From Proteiniphilum sp. (GTDB lineage: Bacteria; Bacteroidota; Bacteroidia; Bacteroidales; Dysgonomonadaceae), in contig JAQVWR010000004.1 in assembly GCA_028709605.1 (NCBI GenBank), positions 1 to 64,000 of the forward strand: a DNA stretch of 64,000 nt, read 5' to 3'. This document shows positions 9,635 to 17,839 of this stretch, one piece after another. Made by a program: the position numbers and the translations under genes. The notes beneath the pieces were generated by a model that worked only from the letters and a program-made list of their open reading frames with translations, was not told the DNA's origin and made no database searches. Position 1 is the first letter of the stretch. Each line of letters starts with the position of its first letter.

Positions 9635-9706
9635 ATGCAGCATTTATATCGGCTATACACCTACACCACCATTACAATGACCATGACCCCTTGGGGGGTT
9701 AGGTAA
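9635..9706 (+). CDS. Threonine operon leader peptide
   Basis: A 23-codon reading frame starting at ATG 9635 and ending TAA at 9704-9706. It begins MQHLYRLYTY and continues TTITMTMTPWGVR, so six of 23 residues are Thr, three Met and one Ile, clustered in the second half. All are products of the aspartate pathway started by thrA, whose ATG is 179 bp downstream. The arrangement (promoter, short Thr-rich peptide, hairpins, thr operon) parallels thrL of enterobacteria, although the peptide sequence is unrelated. Ribosome stalling at Thr codons when charged tRNA-Thr is scarce is the inferred mechanism. A -7 element 20 bp upstream supports transcription from this point. Confidence 0.75.
   Translation: MQHLYRLYTYTTITMTMTPWGVR
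9684..9701 (+). promoter_or_regulatory. Hairpin overlapping the end of the thr leader peptide
   Basis: TGACCCC-TTGG-GGGGTTA can form a 7-bp stem (one G-U pair) with a 4-base loop. It covers the last Thr codon and the Pro-Trp-Gly-Val codons. A ribosome stalled on the Thr codons, or one finishing the peptide, would affect it differently, as attenuation models require. Confidence 0.45.
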
Positions 9707-9740
9707 ATTTTCACATCCGTAAGCGGCTACTGCTGCACCA

Positions 9741-9760
9741 GCGATAAATCAGGTTATCGC
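9741..9760 (+). promoter_or_regulatory. Hairpin downstream of the thr leader peptide
   Basis: GCGATAA-ATCAGG-TTATCGC forms a perfect 7-bp stem with a 6-base loop, 34 bp after the leader stop codon. The bases that follow (ACACAAAATC) are not a U tract, so it is not a standard intrinsic terminator. It may be part of an attenuator with another termination mechanism. Confidence 0.45.
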
Positions 9761-9885
9761 ACACAAAATCAACGTTATATTACACAATTTATCCGCTCAC
9801 CGCGGGAAACAGTCCTATCCGACAGACCGGAACATCAAGGAAAAGTTCTGCTCTTCGGACTTCAGACATCGTAAAACAGAATGGT

Positions 9886-12330
9886 ATGAAGGTGATGAAA
9901 TTCGGCGGGAGCTCCGTAGGGAGTCCCGATAGCTTGAGAATGGTCAGGCAAATCATAGAAAAAGAAAATGAACCGGTCATCGTTGTGGTCTCCGCCCTGG
10001 GAGGGGTAACCGACCGACTGCTGCTGGCTGCCGACTTCGCGATGAGCAGTAACCCGGGATACAAAAGCCTGCTCGAGGAGATCATTGCCCGGCACGAGGA
10101 GATCATAGAACAGACGATCGTCTCTCCTGGCGACCAGCTGGAGGTGAGGCAAAAGACCCGGCAGCTCTTCGACGACCTGAACAATACCCTGCGGGGGGTC
10201 TTCCTGATCGGCGATCTCTCCCAAAAAACCTCCGACAAGATCGTCAGCTACGGCGAACGGCTCTCCTCGCTCATCATCAGCAAGGTGATCGCGGGGGCTC
10301 AGCTCTACGACCCCACAGCATTTATCAAAACCAGCCGCCAGTTCCGCATCCACCTGCCCGACCTGGCACAGTGCAACGAGCTGATCCGGAAAACCTTCTC
10401 TGAGATGCCGCCGCCGCAGGTGGCGATCGTGCCCGGGTTCATCGCCTCAAGCAGCGAGAACGGCGACATTACCAACCTGGGCCGCGGCGGATCGGATTAT
10501 ACCGCCGCAATCATTGCCGCGGCGATGGATGCATCGGTGCTGGAGATCTGGACCGATGTGGACGGCTTCATGACGGCTGATCCCAGGATCATCAACTCTG
10601 CCTATGTGATCGAGGAGCTTTCCTTCATCGAAGCGATCGAGCTCTCCAACTTCGGGGCGAAGGTGATCTATCCCCCTACCATCTTCCCCGTTTACCACAA
10701 GAATATTCCCGTATATGTGAAGAACACCTTTCACCCGGAGGGAGAAGGCACCTATATCCGCAACATAGCGCCCACCCGCAACGGACAGATCATCAAGGGT
10801 ATCTCCTCGATCAACGACACGGCGCTCATCACCATCCAGGGACTGGGCATGGTGGGCGTCATCGGGGTGAATAAACGGATCTTCTCCGCGCTGGCCGACA
10901 ACGGCATCAGCGTCTTCCTCGTCTCGCAGGCTTCGTCGGAAAACAGCACCTCCATTGGTGTACGTACGCAGGATGCCACACTGGCAGAGAAGGTGCTCAA
11001 CGCTGAGTTTACCCACGAGATCGCCATGGGCAGCATCAATGAGATCATCGTGGAGTATGACCTGGCCACCATCGCCATCGTGGGGCAGAATATGAAGCAT
11101 GTGCCCGGCATTGCCGGCAAGTTCTTCGGTGCCCTCGGCAGAAACGGCATCAGCGTGGTGGCCCTGGCACAGGGTGCCGGCGAGACCAACATCTCCTGTG
11201 TGATCTCCAGATCGGATCTGAAGAAGTCACTCAACGTCATCCACGACTCCTTCTTCCTGTCGCCCTACCAGGAGCTGAACCTCTTCGTGATCGGCACTGG
11301 CACGGTGGGCAGCCGCCTGTTGGAGCAGATCAGGCGTCAACAACAGACACTGAAGGATCAGAACAAGCTGCGGATCAATATCGTCGGCATCGCCAACGGG
11401 CGCAGGGCACTCTTTTCGCGCGACGGCATCGCCATAGAGGGATTCTATGAGAACCTGATGGAGCACGGCGTGAAGAGCTCTCCCGCCCTGATCCGCGATG
11501 AGATCCTGAAGATGAATATCTTCAACTCCGTCTTCGTGGACTGCACCGCCAGCCCTCAGATCGCGGAACTCTACGGTGAGCTGATGGCGAAGAACATCTC
11601 GGTAGTCACCGCCAACAAGATCGCCGCCTCATCCGGTTACGACAACTATCACCGCCTGAAGGAGACCGCCCGCAAGAGCGGCGTCAAGTTCCTCTTCGAG
11701 ACCAACGTGGGTGCGGGACTACCGATCATCAACACGATGAACTCGCTGATCAACTCGGGCGACCGGATCGTGAAGCTGGAAGCAGTGCTCTCCGGCACGC
11801 TTAACTTTATCTTCAACACCCTCAGCGAGGAGATCCCTTTTAGCAAAGCCATCCGGATGGCAGTCGACGCACGGTTTGCCGAACCCGACCCGCGCATCGA
11901 CCTGAGCGGACTGGATGTGACACGCAAGCTGGTGATCCTCTCCCGCGAAGCGGGCGCCCGCGTGGAACAGTCGGAGGTAACAAAAAAACTGTTTGTGCCG
12001 CAGCACTATTTTGAAGGCAGCCTGGAGCAATTCTGGCAGACCATCTCCGAGTTGGATGCATCGTTCGAACAACGCCGCAGGGAGCTGGCCCGGGAGGAGA
12101 AGAGACTGCGCTTCGTGGCCTCCTACAACAACGACAAATGTGAGGTGGGACTGCGCGAAGTGGAGAAGGGGCATCCGTTCTACGACTTAGAGGGCAGCAA
12201 CAACATCATCCTCATCACTACGGAGCGCTACAACGAGTACCCGATGGTGATCAAGGGTTACGGCGCCGGCGCGAGTGTCACCGCTGCCGGTGTCTTTGCC
12301 GATATCATCTCAATTGCTAATATCCGATAA
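9886..12330 (+). CDS. thrA: Bifunctional aspartokinase / homoserine dehydrogenase
   Basis: Catalyses the first and third steps of the aspartate pathway toward Thr, Met and Ile. The 814-residue length is that of the fused enzyme. The aspartokinase domain starts MKVMKFGGSSVGS (ATP-binding) and contains GRGGSDYTAA and WTDVDG. Paired ACT regulatory domains follow at about 300-460 (VGVIGVNKRIFSALADNGIS; HVPGIAGKFFGALGRNGISV), where threonine feedback would act. The homoserine dehydrogenase domain begins near residue 465 with the Rossmann motif VIGTGTVGSR and contains TANKIAAS, NVGAGLPIINT and LSGTLNFI. It heads an operon with the genes at 12340 and 13577, behind a Thr-rich leader peptide. Confidence 0.98.
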   Translation: MKVMKFGGSSVGSPDSLRMVRQIIEKENEPVIVVVSALGGVTDRLLLAADFAMSSNPGYKSLLEEIIARHEEIIEQTIVSPGDQLEVRQKTRQLFDDLNNTLRGVFLIGDLSQKTSDKIVSYGERLSSLIISKVIAGAQLYDPTAFIKTSRQFRIHLPDLAQCNELIRKTFSEMPPPQVAIVPGFIASSSENGDITNLGRGGSDYTAAIIAAAMDASVLEIWTDVDGFMTADPRIINSAYVIEELSFIEAIELSNFGAKVIYPPTIFPVYHKNIPVYVKNTFHPEGEGTYIRNIAPTRNGQIIKGISSINDTALITIQGLGMVGVIGVNKRIFSALADNGISVFLVSQASSENSTSIGVRTQDATLAEKVLNAEFTHEIAMGSINEIIVEYDLATIAIVGQNMKHVPGIAGKFFGALGRNGISVVALAQGAGETNISCVISRSDLKKSLNVIHDSFFLSPYQELNLFVIGTGTVGSRLLEQIRRQQQTLKDQNKLRINIVGIANGRRALFSRDGIAIEGFYENLMEHGVKSSPALIRDEILKMNIFNSVFVDCTASPQIAELYGELMAKNISVVTANKIAASSGYDNYHRLKETARKSGVKFLFETNVGAGLPIINTMNSLINSGDRIVKLEAVLSGTLNFIFNTLSEEIPFSKAIRMAVDARFAEPDPRIDLSGLDVTRKLVILSREAGARVEQSEVTKKLFVPQHYFEGSLEQFWQTISELDASFEQRRRELAREEKRLRFVASYNNDKCEVGLREVEKGHPFYDLEGSNNIILITTERYNEYPMVIKGYGAGASVTAAGVFADIISIANIR

Positions 12331-12339
12331 TAGAAATCA

Positions 12340-13548
12340 ATGAAACAGATCATCATTCTGGGCGACGGGATGGCCGATGAGCCGATCGCCGCACTGTGCA
12401 ACAAAACGCCGCTGCAGGCTGCCCACACCCCCTATATGGACCTGCTGGCACGCAAAGGCAGAAACGGGCGGCTACTTACCGTCCCCGACGCCTTCGCACC
12501 CGGCAGCGAGATCGCCAACCTCTCGGTGCTGGGCTACGACCTCCCTGCCGTGTTTGAGGGGCGAGGCGTGCTGGAGGCTGCCAGCATGGGGGTGAAGATC
12601 CTCCCCGGCGAGCTGGCCATGCGATGCAACCTGGTCTGCATCAGCGGCGACCGGTTAATCAACCATTCGGCAGGGCATATCAGCAGTGAAGAGGCGGCCG
12701 AACTGATTGCCTTCCTCAACGAAAAGATAGGTGATGAGACCTTCCGCTTCTACCCCGGTGTCTCCTACCGCCACCTGCTGAAGATGCAGGGCGGTGACAA
12801 ACGGCTCGATTGCACCCCTCCGCACGATATCCCGGAGCAACCTTTCCGTCCGCACCTGATCCAAGCCGCCCATCCGGAGGCAAAGGTCACCGCCGATGCC
12901 TTGAACCGGCTGATCCTGGCTTCGCAGGAACTGTTACGGGATCATCCGGTGAATAGGAAAAGGATCGCCGAGGGAAAGCACCCTGCCAGCAGCATCTGGC
13001 CCTGGTCGCCCGGCTACCGGCCGCAGATGAAGCCGCTCAGCAACATCTACCCCATCCGCAGCGGGGCGGTGATCTCGGCGGTGGACCTGATCCGCGGCAT
13101 CGGCGTCTACGCGGGACTGGAGGTGATTCCGGTGGAGGGCGCCACCGGCCTCTACGACACCAACTACGAAGGAAAAGCAGCAGCAGCCCTCCAGGCTCTC
13201 CGGAATACAGATTTTGTCTATCTCCATGTAGAGGCGAGTGATGAGGCGGGACATGAGGGGAACGCGCTGCTGAAGGTGAAGACAATCGAAAACCTCGATG
13301 CCCGCATCGTCAAAACGATCTACGAAGAGACCCTGAAATGGGAGGAGCCGGTCACCATCGCCATCCTGCCGGACCACCCCACCCCCTGTGCCATCCGCAC
13401 CCACACCCGCGATGCAATCCCTTTCCTGATCTGGCACAGGGAGATACAACCCGACAGCGTGCAGGTGTACGACGAGTTTGCTGCCAGAGAAGGCAGCTAC
13501 GGCCTGCTGCACGGCGACCAGTTCATGAAAACGATCTTTTATCCCTAA
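12340..13548 (+). CDS. ApgM-like phosphoglycerate-mutase-family protein, probable homoserine kinase
   Basis: A 402-residue member of the alkaline-phosphatase superfamily, in the archaeal-type cofactor-independent phosphoglycerate mutase (ApgM) branch. Visible metal/active-site motifs: IILGDGMADEP at the N terminus, HSAGHISSEEA, YLHVEASDEAGHEGN, and ILPDHPTPCAIRTHTRD. It lies 9 bp after thrA and 28 bp before thrC, exactly where homoserine kinase (thrB) would be, and no GHMP-type thrB is present. From memory, the Bacteroides thetaiotaomicron homologue in the same position was shown genetically to provide homoserine kinase activity. I therefore favour that role; glycolytic mutase activity remains possible. 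Confidence 0.85.
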   Translation: MKQIIILGDGMADEPIAALCNKTPLQAAHTPYMDLLARKGRNGRLLTVPDAFAPGSEIANLSVLGYDLPAVFEGRGVLEAASMGVKILPGELAMRCNLVCISGDRLINHSAGHISSEEAAELIAFLNEKIGDETFRFYPGVSYRHLLKMQGGDKRLDCTPPHDIPEQPFRPHLIQAAHPEAKVTADALNRLILASQELLRDHPVNRKRIAEGKHPASSIWPWSPGYRPQMKPLSNIYPIRSGAVISAVDLIRGIGVYAGLEVIPVEGATGLYDTNYEGKAAAALQALRNTDFVYLHVEASDEAGHEGNALLKVKTIENLDARIVKTIYEETLKWEEPVTIAILPDHPTPCAIRTHTRDAIPFLIWHREIQPDSVQVYDEFAAREGSYGLLHGDQFMKTIFYP

Positions 13549-13576
13549 CATGCTGAAAACTGAAAGCTAAATTATC

Positions 13577-14881
13577 ATGCTCTACTACAGTACCCAAAAA
13601 AACTCCCCCGCCGTCTCACTGAAAGAGGCCGTTGTGAAAGGGCTGGCACCCGACAGGGGCTTGTATATGCCCGAAACCATCCGTCAGCTCCCGCCGTCGT
13701 TCTATCATGAGATCACCGGCATGAACCTGACCCCCATTGCCCAAACCGTCGCCGGAACATTCTTCGGGGAGGATATCCCGCAAAAAGAACTGGATGCCAT
13801 TGTCGCTGACACCCTCAGTTTTGAGATACCACTCCGTCAGGTGGAAGAAAACATCTGGGTGCTGGAGCTGTTCCACGGCCCCACCTTCGCCTTCAAGGAT
13901 GTAGGTGCCCGCTTTATGGCGAGGATGCTCTCCCGGTTCGTGAAAGAAGAGCGACAGAAGGAGGTGAACGTGCTGGTAGCCACCTCGGGCGACACCGGCA
14001 GCGCCGTGGCCAACGGCTTCCTTGGCGTGGAAGGAATCCGGGTTTTTGTGCTCTATCCCTCCGGCAAGGTGAGCGATATCCAGGAAGCGCAGTTCACCAC
14101 CCTGGGCCGGAACATCGTGGCAATAGAGGTGGACGGCACTTTCGACGACTGCCAGGCACTGGTGAAAGCCGCCTTTATGGATGAGGAGCTCAACCGCCGC
14201 CTCCGCCTCACCTCCGCCAACTCCATCAACGTGGCCCGGTTCCTGCCCCAGTCGTTTTACTACTTCCATGCCTGGGCACAGCTGATGCGGCACCATCCCG
14301 CCGCCCGGAGCGTGATATCCGTACCCAGCGGCAACTTAGGCAACCTCACCGCCGGCCTTTTTGCCAAAAGGATGGGATTGCCGGTAGAACGTTTTATTGC
14401 CGCCAACAACCGCAACGACGTGTTCCGTGACTACCTCCTCACGGGACAATACGCCCCCCGGGCATCGGTACAAACCATCGCCAACGCCATGGATGTGGGA
14501 GCTCCCAGTAACTTCGACCGTATCCTCGACCTCTACGGCCACAACCACGGTTCCATCACACGGGATATCTCGGCAACCCGCTACGACGATGCAGAGATCA
14601 GGCATGCCATCCGGGAAACGGAACAACGCACCGGTTACCTGCTCGACCCCCATGGCGCCTGCGCCTATATGGCGCTGAAGGATGGATTGCAGGCCGGCGA
14701 GACGGGGATCTTCCTCGCCACTGCCCACCCGGCCAAGTTCAAAGAGACCGTAACGGAATGCACCGGAAAAACAACCGCCATCCCCGAGGCGCTGGCCGCT
14801 TTCATGCAGGGAAAAAAGGAGACGGTTCCCCTTTCAAACGACTTCAGACTCTTTAAAAAAGCCTTAATCAGCCTCTCTTAA
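13577..14881 (+). CDS. thrC: Threonine synthase
   Basis: PLP enzyme converting O-phosphohomoserine to threonine, the last step of this operon's pathway. Its 434 residues suit the family. GPTFAFKDVGARF carries the PLP lysine at residue 107. TSGDTGSAVANGF is the phosphate/substrate loop, and PSGNLGNLTAG binds the PLP phosphate. The N terminus MLYYSTQKNSPAVSLKEAV is the usual Thr_synth_N start. It lies 28 bp after the ApgM-like gene and is probably the last gene controlled by the leader, because a new -7 element appears just after its stop. Confidence 0.97.
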   Translation: MLYYSTQKNSPAVSLKEAVVKGLAPDRGLYMPETIRQLPPSFYHEITGMNLTPIAQTVAGTFFGEDIPQKELDAIVADTLSFEIPLRQVEENIWVLELFHGPTFAFKDVGARFMARMLSRFVKEERQKEVNVLVATSGDTGSAVANGFLGVEGIRVFVLYPSGKVSDIQEAQFTTLGRNIVAIEVDGTFDDCQALVKAAFMDEELNRRLRLTSANSINVARFLPQSFYYFHAWAQLMRHHPAARSVISVPSGNLGNLTAGLFAKRMGLPVERFIAANNRNDVFRDYLLTGQYAPRASVQTIANAMDVGAPSNFDRILDLYGHNHGSITRDISATRYDDAEIRHAIRETEQRTGYLLDPHGACAYMALKDGLQAGETGIFLATAHPAKFKETVTECTGKTTAIPEALAAFMQGKKETVPLSNDFRLFKKALISLS

Positions 14882-14893
14882 GTTTCTTTTTAT

Positions 14894-14901
14894 TACTTTT
14901 G
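14894..14901 (+). promoter_or_regulatory. -7 element upstream of lptD
   Basis: TACTTTTG fits TAnnTTTG and lies 33 bp before the lptD ATG at 14935 and 13 bp after the thrC stop. It suggests that lptD has its own promoter in addition to any read-through from the thr operon. Confidence 0.4.
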
Positions 14902-14934
14902 CGGATAAAACCATCGGCTATCTGCATTGACCGC

Positions 14935-17838
14935 ATGAAGCGACTGTTACGTGTTACATATCTTCTTCTCCTGTTGACATTCTTCATCCACTGCTCATCC
15001 GTCCGCAAGACCCCGATCGCAGCAGGTCACACAGGTCAGCCCGCTGCATCGGACACCCTGACGCCCGATACGGTACATGTGGATCGTGACGCCACCCAAT
15101 CGCTTCTTCCGGGAACCATTGCAAACGACAAAACCCTGCAGGCCGATAGCATAAGGCTGGCACAGGGCGGCGACTCATTAACGATCGCCGCAGACAGCCT
15201 GCGTGAAGGGCTCCCTGCCGACTCCCTGCGGTCCTCAAAGCAGGACTCCGTTTCGGTCTCCAAAAAGCAGACCTTGCAAGCAGCTGTTTTTTATACCGCC
15301 CAGGACTCGATGGTCTTCACCGCCGACAATATGGGATACCTCTACGGAGAGGCTGACATCAAATACGGAGAGATGGGAATCAAAGGTGAATATATCATCA
15401 TGGATATGGACAGCAACGTCATCTCTTCCACCTTCGGCGTGGACTCTATCGGGAAAGAGTTCGGCTATCCGGTCTTCAGCGAAGGAGGAACCGAGTATGA
15501 GATGAAAAAGGTGCGCTATAACTTCGAAACAAGAAAAGCGTTTATCCACAATGTGGTCACCCAACAGGGCGAAGGCAACATCGTGGCGAACGAAGCCAAG
15601 ATGAATGCCGACAAATCTTTCTACATGCGCAACGCAAAATACACCACCTGCGACAACCACGAGCATCCTCACTTCTACCTGAACCTCTCGAAGGCCAAAG
15701 TACGCCCCGATAAAGATGTGGTAACCGGTCCCGCCTGGCTGGTGGTGGCCGACGTGCCGCTCTTCCCCGTCGTGCTGCCCTTCGCCTTCTTCCCTTTCAC
15801 TCAGACCTATTCATCCGGCATCATCATGCCCACCTACGGCGATGAGATGAACCGCGGCTTCTACCTGCAAAACGGAGGCTATTACTTTGCCCTGAGCGAC
15901 TACATCGACCTCGCCCTCACCGGTGAGATCTACACCAAAGGATCGTGGGGCATGGGAGCCCGCTCCAACTACCGCAAACGATACAAATACTCGGGCAACG
16001 TGAACATCTATTATCTCAACACCGTCACCGGCGAACGGGAGCTAAAAGATGTAGTGCCGGAAGCTTACTCGGTGGCGAAGGACCTGCGCATCAACTGGAG
16101 CCATACGCAGGACCCCAAAGCCAATATGTACCGCACCCTCTCGGCCAGTGTCAACTTCTCCACCAGCCGCAACAACCACCGCGATCTGAGCCGCCTCTAC
16201 TCCCGCGACGCATCGAACAACACCAAAAGCTCGAGTGTGAACCTCACGCAGCGTTTTCCCGACTCCCCCTGGAGCCTCTCGGCCACCATGAATATCAACC
16301 AGGTGTCGCGCGACTCCACCATTGCCGCCACACTGCCCAACTTATCGGTGAATATGAGCCGTATCTACCCTTTCAAACGTAAAAATGCTGTTGGCGACGA
16401 GCGGTGGTACGAAAAAATATCGATGAGCTACGCGGGAGAGTTCCGCAACTCCATCACCACAAAGGAAAACAAGTTCCTCCAGGCAAACCTGATGCGGGAC
16501 TGGACCAACGGCATGCGCCACAGCATCCCCGTGAGCGCTACCTTCTCGCTGTTCAACTTCATCCAGGTCTCCCCCTCTGTCAATTACACCGAACGGTGGT
16601 ACAGCAGCGCCCACATGCAGGCATGGGACCCGGTTGCCAAACGGAATGTGCCGGTAGATACGGTGATAGGCTTCAAGAGGATATACGACTATAGTACTTC
16701 CCTCAGTGCACAGACCAAGTTATACGGGATGTATACCCCCTGGAAGGTATTCGGCGACAAGGTGCAGGCCATCCGCCACGTCTTCACGCCCGCCATCAGC
16801 ATCAGCTATCGCCCCGACTTCAGTGACCCGAAATATAACTTTTACGAGACCTACTCCTACAAAAACGAATATGGTGAGGATGTGGTTTACACCTACTCCC
16901 CCTACTCCTCCATGATGTTCGGCACGGCTCCGAAAGGGAAGAGCGGCAGCATCGGCTTCGACTTCAAGAACAACCTCGAGATGAAGATACGGGATGACAA
17001 AGACTCTACCGGCACCCGGAAGATCAGCCTGATCGACGACCTGGGGATCAACTTCAGCTACAACATGATGGCCGATTCAATGAAATGGAGCATGATCAAC
17101 ACCAACATCCGTCTGAAGTTCTCAAAAACCTACACCCTCAGCCTGAATGCCACTTGGAACCCCTATCTCTACGAGCTGGACCAAAACGGAAATCCGCGAC
17201 AGGTAGATAAGCTGCGCGTACTGAACGGAAAAGGCATCGGCAAACTGATGAATACCGGCACCAGCTTTTCCTACTCCCTCAACCAGGATACCTTTCAAAA
17301 ACTCTTCTCACGTGAGAAGAAGGATGAGAAAGAATCGGGAGCAAAAACCAACAACATCCCATTGCCCGATGACGGTACCATGGGTGAGAACCCCTATGAA
17401 ACAGCCGAAAAAAATGACCCGGAGAAGAAAGAGGACTCGATGGGTGAGTTCGATGCCGACGGCTATCTGAAGAACGCGGTCAACTGGAACGTCTCCTTCA
17501 ACTACTCACTGCGCTACGGTTACGGTGCGTTCAACAAAGAGAAAATGGAATATAAAGGGAAGCTGACCCACAACTTCGGGCTGAGCGGTTCAATACAACC
17601 CACCAAAAACTGGAACTTCACCTTTAACACCGACTACAATTTCGAAGTGAAGAAATTCACCAATATCAACTGCACCCTCACGCGCAACCTGCACTGCTGG
17701 AGCATGTCGGCCAGCTTCATCCCGATCGGGCCCTACAAATCGTATAACTTCACCATTCGCGCCAACTCATCGCTGCTGCAGGATCTGAAGTATGAACAGC
17801 ACAGCTCTCCCTACGACCGGGGTGCCGAATGGTACTGA
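14935..17838 (+). CDS. lptD: LPS-assembly outer-membrane protein LptD (OstA-like)
   Basis: Outer-membrane translocon that inserts lipopolysaccharide in the outer leaflet. I use ATG 14935 (MKRLLRVTYLLLLLTFFIHC), which gives a signal ending in Cys-Ser-Ser; an in-frame TTG at 14899 is less likely. After a low-complexity Ser/Asp-rich stretch (about 25-115, containing the near-repeat ADSLREGLPADSLRS) comes the OstA/LptA-like jellyroll: TADNMGYLYGEADIKYGEMGIKG at about 125-150 and the FIHNVVTQQGEGNIVANEAKM region. The barrel follows, with PLFPVVLPFAFFPFTQTYSSGIIMPTYG. A charged insertion (REKKDEKESGAK...) precedes the last strands. It converges on rarA with one base between the stop codons. Confidence 0.88.
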   Translation: MKRLLRVTYLLLLLTFFIHCSSVRKTPIAAGHTGQPAASDTLTPDTVHVDRDATQSLLPGTIANDKTLQADSIRLAQGGDSLTIAADSLREGLPADSLRSSKQDSVSVSKKQTLQAAVFYTAQDSMVFTADNMGYLYGEADIKYGEMGIKGEYIIMDMDSNVISSTFGVDSIGKEFGYPVFSEGGTEYEMKKVRYNFETRKAFIHNVVTQQGEGNIVANEAKMNADKSFYMRNAKYTTCDNHEHPHFYLNLSKAKVRPDKDVVTGPAWLVVADVPLFPVVLPFAFFPFTQTYSSGIIMPTYGDEMNRGFYLQNGGYYFALSDYIDLALTGEIYTKGSWGMGARSNYRKRYKYSGNVNIYYLNTVTGERELKDVVPEAYSVAKDLRINWSHTQDPKANMYRTLSASVNFSTSRNNHRDLSRLYSRDASNNTKSSSVNLTQRFPDSPWSLSATMNINQVSRDSTIAATLPNLSVNMSRIYPFKRKNAVGDERWYEKISMSYAGEFRNSITTKENKFLQANLMRDWTNGMRHSIPVSATFSLFNFIQVSPSVNYTERWYSSAHMQAWDPVAKRNVPVDTVIGFKRIYDYSTSLSAQTKLYGMYTPWKVFGDKVQAIRHVFTPAISISYRPDFSDPKYNFYETYSYKNEYGEDVVYTYSPYSSMMFGTAPKGKSGSIGFDFKNNLEMKIRDDKDSTGTRKISLIDDLGINFSYNMMADSMKWSMINTNIRLKFSKTYTLSLNATWNPYLYELDQNGNPRQVDKLRVLNGKGIGKLMNTGTSFSYSLNQDTFQKLFSREKKDEKESGAKTNNIPLPDDGTMGENPYETAEKNDPEKKEDSMGEFDADGYLKNAVNWNVSFNYSLRYGYGAFNKEKMEYKGKLTHNFGLSGSIQPTKNWNFTFNTDYNFEVKKFTNINCTLTRNLHCWSMSASFIPIGPYKSYNFTIRANSSLLQDLKYEQHSSPYDRGAEWY

Positions 17839-17839
17839 C

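Noticed and set aside
9512-9706. A 64-codon protein starting at base 9512 in the thr leader frame
   Set aside because: Its first 41 codons lie upstream of, or across, the likely promoter (9607-9614). Only the last 23 codons, from ATG 9635, fit the transcript.
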